A DNA stretch of 64,000 nt from Hevea brasiliensis (taxonomy: Eukaryota; Streptophyta; Magnoliopsida; Malpighiales; Euphorbiaceae): NCBI RefSeq assembly GCF_030052815.1, contig NC_079502.1, positions 36,386,050-36,450,049 on the forward strand. Direction: 5' to 3'. Positions 60,201 to 64,000 of the stretch are shown here, piece by piece (position 1 is the stretch's first letter; every line of letters begins with the position of its first letter). The notes under the pieces are model-generated. The model was not told where the DNA came from. It saw nothing but the letters and a program-made list of their open reading frames with translations, and made no database searches. Both the position numbers and the translations under genes were made by a program.

Positions 60201-60234
60201 TTTGAGGACGAAATTATTTTAAGGGAGGGAGAAT
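57219..60234 (+). other. G2 internal region 2 (3,016 bp)
   Basis: PBS TGGTATCAGAGC at 57227-57238, gag remnant 57412-58236, the same frame-less middle, pol-tail words near 60090-60225, and PPT AAGGGAGGGAGA at 60221-60232. Nearly colinear with internal region 1. Confidence 0.82.
57412..58236 (+). pseudogene. gag: G2 gag remnant, copy 2
   Basis: The same 275-codon frame as 50602-51426, with stops near 57481, 57601 and 57619, then 186 open codons from 57676. Both Cys/His clusters are intact here: CDVCGKFHGGIC and CFNCGGIGHFAQDC. The capsid domain is missing and a protease-like VLFDSDST ends the frame. The open part differs by many missense and few disruptive changes from copy 1. Confidence 0.75.
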
Positions 60235-62822
60235 TGTAACACCCCTATTTGTATAGCCTGGTATATGTTATTGTTCCGGTGACTAGTATCAGTCCGGACA
60301 ATTAAGAGGATTAGAACTGTGTTTAAGACACCTAGAAAAGCCCTGATTGAAAATAAATAGTGATTACCAGATAGAAAAATAAATATAAGAAAAACAGAAT
60401 ATAAAAGTTTAAATGAGCCGAGAGCCACAATGATGGGTGACCTTCTCAGGAAATAATTGCGAGGTCAATCGTAACTTAAATTTCGAACTGGAAAATGTGA
60501 CGCCGCAGTCCTTAGGACTATTGCGAACACAGTGGAAAAGAGAAAATCACAAAAAAGAACTGTTAAGCATATCAAATAATTAGGTCAGGGATCAGGAAGA
60601 GATATCAAATAACTTGCAAACCTGATAAGACCAGCGAGGGGTAATTTGGTCAATTCACCCCTAGAGCTGACTTCTGACCTAACTGTCAAATAGAATTGGA
60701 GAAAAGAAAATTTCAGGACCTAGAATTAAATTAAAGAACTAATGGAAAAATAAATGCAAAAAAAAAAGAAAATTGAAAATGTTTATTACATCACCTTTAT
60801 GACATCATCATGATGTCAAAACTAATTTTGATTTTCCTACCTAAATTGACCAAGTCAAAAGCAATTTTAAAAGACATAAAATACTTAAAAAAAGAAAGGA
60901 AAAATCATTTTCTTCCTCTTCCAACCAAGTGTGCCGCCCCACTTTTCCCTTAAATCACCATTGTAGCACCACCATGAAAGCTTGAGTTTAAGCTTTCTTT
61001 TAACCACTTAAACCCACTTTGACCCCAAAATAATCCATAAAAACTTGTTAGTCCAACTTGAAGAAGCTTTAGAGGAAGAAAAGAAAGGAAGAAGAGAATA
61101 AATTGAAGAGGTGGGAATCAAAGAAAGGTTAGTAATAAACACTAATTTATTTCTTTAAATTTCATGCAAATATACTTTAATAAACTTAGAAATTGAAACA
61201 AATCAAAGGAAAACATGGTTGAGGGACCAAACATGAATTTTGGCTAGCCTTAGTTAGGGTTTGAAATTGGTGAATTTGATGCATTTGAATGGTTGCTTAA
61301 GTTGAATTAAGTATGTAAACTATGGATAGATGTTTAGAATGCATTAGGTTTGAATTTTATGAGTTAGGGTTTTTGGCACCTAGGGTTTGGGAGGCAAAAA
61401 TGTAAGAATTGGTCAAATGGTGTATTTGACCTTGTTTCAGATGAGAAATGGTCATTTGTGACCAATTGAAAAGTGTTGGAAGTGTTAGAAGTAAGTTTAA
61501 ATTCAGATTGAAAATGGCCATGCTACAGGCAGCAGGACCAAGGTCCCTTTGAGGGACCAAATATGAAAATTTACAAGTCCAATTGGTATGAGACCAATTG
61601 GGAATGAAAATAGACACAAAATGGAACATTTTTTATTTGGGAATCATGCCCAAAAAGTGACCAAAACCTAGTGAACAAATTGACCAAATCCGGATTAGGC
61701 AATCTGACCTGTACAAAAATGACCAAATGAACAGTGCTTTTTCATTTGGCCATAACTTGGGCTAGGTAAGTCTAAATGACCTGAAATTTTACTAGTGGAC
61801 AAATGAGATATAGGCCTAAAACTTTTTCGAGAACATAAACCCAAATTATGCCCTTAACCAAGTCATTTAGTCACCCAAAGTTGGTGACCTAAAACTGCTA
61901 GAACCAGTTTGGTGCCCAGAAATCTGGGTTAAGTCCAATCCGACAGCTATGATTCAAATGGCCATAACTTAAGCTAAAAAGCTCCAAATAGAGTGATTCA
62001 AAAAGGAGAATAAATTTAAGACAATAGGAAACATTTTTAATGAATAAGGTTTTGCCAAATTCTAACAGAAAAAGGACCAATGGAACTGTGCAACATAAGA
62101 CACCAAAACTGAAAATTTGCAATTTTGCCTAAAAGACTTAAAATTTGAGGAAACAACCAAAACCAACAAATTAGGTAACCAAAATGTGGTATGTGGGTGA
62201 AATTAGAATTCCCATACCTATTAAGCATTAGAAAGTCAATAAATTGACTTGAATAGTGTTATGAATAGTAACCCCGAAATACAAATTTTAAAGAACGTCA
62301 AGTTTAGCATATTAAAGCTAGGTATAAGTAGATTTGAATTTATTTTTGGAGTTATGATAAATGGTGATATTGAAACACTGTGAAACTGCGTGTTTCAGTG
62401 GAAAAGAATACTGGGAGAGAACCCGAGACATCGAGTCAAGGCCAAGAGGCTACTCGTATAAGGTTTGTGCACAACTAACTTTTTTTTTACTTTTCACTTC
62501 TAAATTGATTTGAACAAGTTTATTTTATGATTTATAATTTTGTTGTGTTGAGAAATTTAATTTTTTGAATGAAATTGTATAAATTAAATGTAAATTTTCT
62601 TATGCATTTAAGGATTTATTGCATGGTTTTGAGGACTGTAAATTTCAAGTTTGATGTGTTGCCAACCTTGAGCATGAATTTGTGATGATTAAATATGTTG
62701 ATGATTTGTAAATACTTTGTAAATAGAAATGGTTTTGAATATGATTTGAAACCACTGTTGACATGGCAAAATATGTTGTGAATTCTCATTAGCTTGTCTA
62801 GTGAGATATCTCCTCCACTAGA
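60235..62822 (+). repeat. G2 LTR 3, left part
   Basis: It begins TGTAACACCCC and follows LTR 2 until CTCCACTAGA at 62822, where a Copia-A LTR starts. LTR 2 continues TGGGGCAAGTTG at this place. Confidence 0.9.
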
Positions 62823-64000
62823 TGTTAGTAGTATGCCCTAGAGCATATCATTTAGTATGTATCTTGTACATATTTTTAATAATAAAAGGCATTTCCACTT
62901 TTCCGTTTACATAATATATTTATGTGTAATAGAAAAGGTCCATTGATATTTTGTTAGAAATATTATTCTTAAGTTGTTAAGAATATGAGTGACAATATTT
63001 CTAGCACAAAGTATCATAAATAGGTTCACAATCGAGGATACTTCATAATAAGGACATGACTTATCCAGAAAGATTGTATTCATGTTTGTTCCCAAGTTAT
63101 TTATATGAGATATAAATAAGATGGAATGGTGAGTCTCATGCCATATAACAAACATGATAGGCACTTATAAATGATAAGTAGGCCGAACCAGTGACACTTA
63201 GGACAAGCACATGGAGTTTACTCTTGTCAATGTTTTGTCATAAATCATATCAGTGCATATAATCTTTAGACCTGAGATAGCAGCTTATCTTGTATATAGG
63301 TAGTTTGAGTTTGATAATCGCTCTGCCAGACAGATAGATTTATTCGTAAAAGAGTTTCGATGAGAAAAATCTTTTAATCTAGAACTGGAAGTATTAGAGA
63401 ACATAATTTTCCGAGCTAATGGAGTGTGACATAAACCATGACTCAAATTGAGTTGGGATTTTGCAACAGAGAGATTCTAGTGCATGGTAACATATGATTA
63501 TAGGTTCATTTAAGGTAAACCTTATTACTAATTGGGTGGCCATGGCATGCTATGCTAGGTGTTAACCATGGTCTATGAGGTTCATAAAATGATTTAGAGA
63601 AATCATTTATGGTAAGAAAGAGTTCTGATGATATTAAGAGTTGATATCATGTCTCATTGCCAATTAGTGATGAGCCTAGTAAGTCACACACATACACAAG
63701 TTATCACCTATTTAAATATGATTTAATTAATTAATTAAAGAGTTTAATTGATTAATTAAGTAGATTTGGTTTGCAATAAAATTGCAAAGTCCCTAGTATG
63801 ACTTGAAACCAAATCTAGATTATTGGATGTGTAGTATAAATTAAATTTATATTTAAAGTGTTTAAATATGAATTTAATTGATGAGAAATTAATTAATAGA
63901 GATTAATTAATTAATTTATATTTGATATAAATTAATTAGAAGAAGAAAATAATTATTTTGGGTTAAGAACTCAAAATTAAGACACAGGGGCATTTTGGTC
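62823..64000 (+). mobile_element. Copia-A3: 5' part of a Copia-A LTR (runs off the window)
   Basis: It starts TGTTAGTAGTATGCCC as in the other copies. Near 63317-63335 roughly 170 bp present in the other LTRs are missing, and 63318-63450 carries a cluster of further differences. After that it follows the family consensus to the window end. Confidence 0.9.

Larger units (their letters stand above)
36638..62822 (+). mobile_element. G2 array: LTR-I-LTR-I-LTR of a gypsy-type element, interrupted by Copia-A2
   Basis: Three LTRs of about 3.8 kb (36638-50409 without Copia-A2; 53428-57218; 60235-62822, cut) alternate with two interiors of 3,018 and 3,016 bp. LTR starts read TATAACATCCC, TGTAACATCCC and TGTAACACCCC; ends read GATGTGACA and GTGTGACA. 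The array lies in the G3 LTR (TAAAA at 36633-36637 is the candidate left TSD). The right end is beyond the window, so the number of units is a minimum. Confidence 0.9.

Overview
The window is plant nuclear DNA: AT-rich, gene-poor, and made essentially entirely of nested LTR retrotransposons. Evidence includes Ty1/copia and Ty3/gypsy gag-pol relics, primer-binding sites of the tRNA-Met type (TGGTATCAGAGC), TG...CA LTR ends with 5-bp target-site duplications (TSDs), and one tRNA-derived SINE. The style of the elements suggests a woody eudicot. Euphorbiaceae (a rubber-tree-like genome) is only a weak guess. I see no host gene, rRNA, tRNA gene or CRISPR array. Family names used here (Copia-A, G1, G2, G3, 'bigLTR') are my own labels.

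Layout. 1-385 is the 3' end of a Copia-A LTR, inserted in a reverse-oriented gypsy LTR (386-4259) that also carries a SINE (1649-1760). That LTR sits in the 5' LTR of gypsy element G1 (visible part 4260-5271). G1 gag starts after 5272 and is split at 6100/31284 by a complete Copia-A element (Copia-A1, 6101-31283, TSD AGTTA on both sides). The RNase H region of Copia-A1 is split in turn at 13824/29046 by a 15.2-kb array, LTR-I-LTR-I-LTR-I-LTR (TSD GTAGC on both sides). The array belongs to a non-autonomous family with about 3.5-kb LTRs and an internal region of exactly 355 bp. G1 gag-pol resumes at 31284 and runs to about 35209 as a pseudogene, with a probable 75-nt intron in integrase.

From 35210 a gypsy LTR (G3, or the 3' LTR of G1) begins. 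It is interrupted at 36638 by a second tandem array, G2: LTR-I-LTR-I-LTR with 3.8-kb LTRs and 3.0-kb interiors that keep only a gag remnant and pol debris. The first G2 LTR is split by the second complete Copia-A element (Copia-A2, 38480-48465, TSD TAATG/CAATG). The third G2 LTR is cut at 62823 by another Copia-A LTR that runs off the window.

How the parts relate. All four Copia-A copies lie on the + strand, and three of them interrupt gypsy LTRs. None of the coding regions is intact, so any mobility would depend on partners elsewhere. The first ~100 nt of the bigLTR interior match the leader of G1, so a G1-like element is the likely donor of its proteins. The less usual signals are the two independent tandem LTR arrays, a paired hairpin conserved with compensatory changes across the gypsy LTR families, exon-like blocks inside the long LTRs, hairpin-forming tandem repeats in the Copia-A leader, a four-fold G-box-like cluster in the Copia-A promoter, and clustered copy differences at CAG/CTG sites that look like consensus errors.
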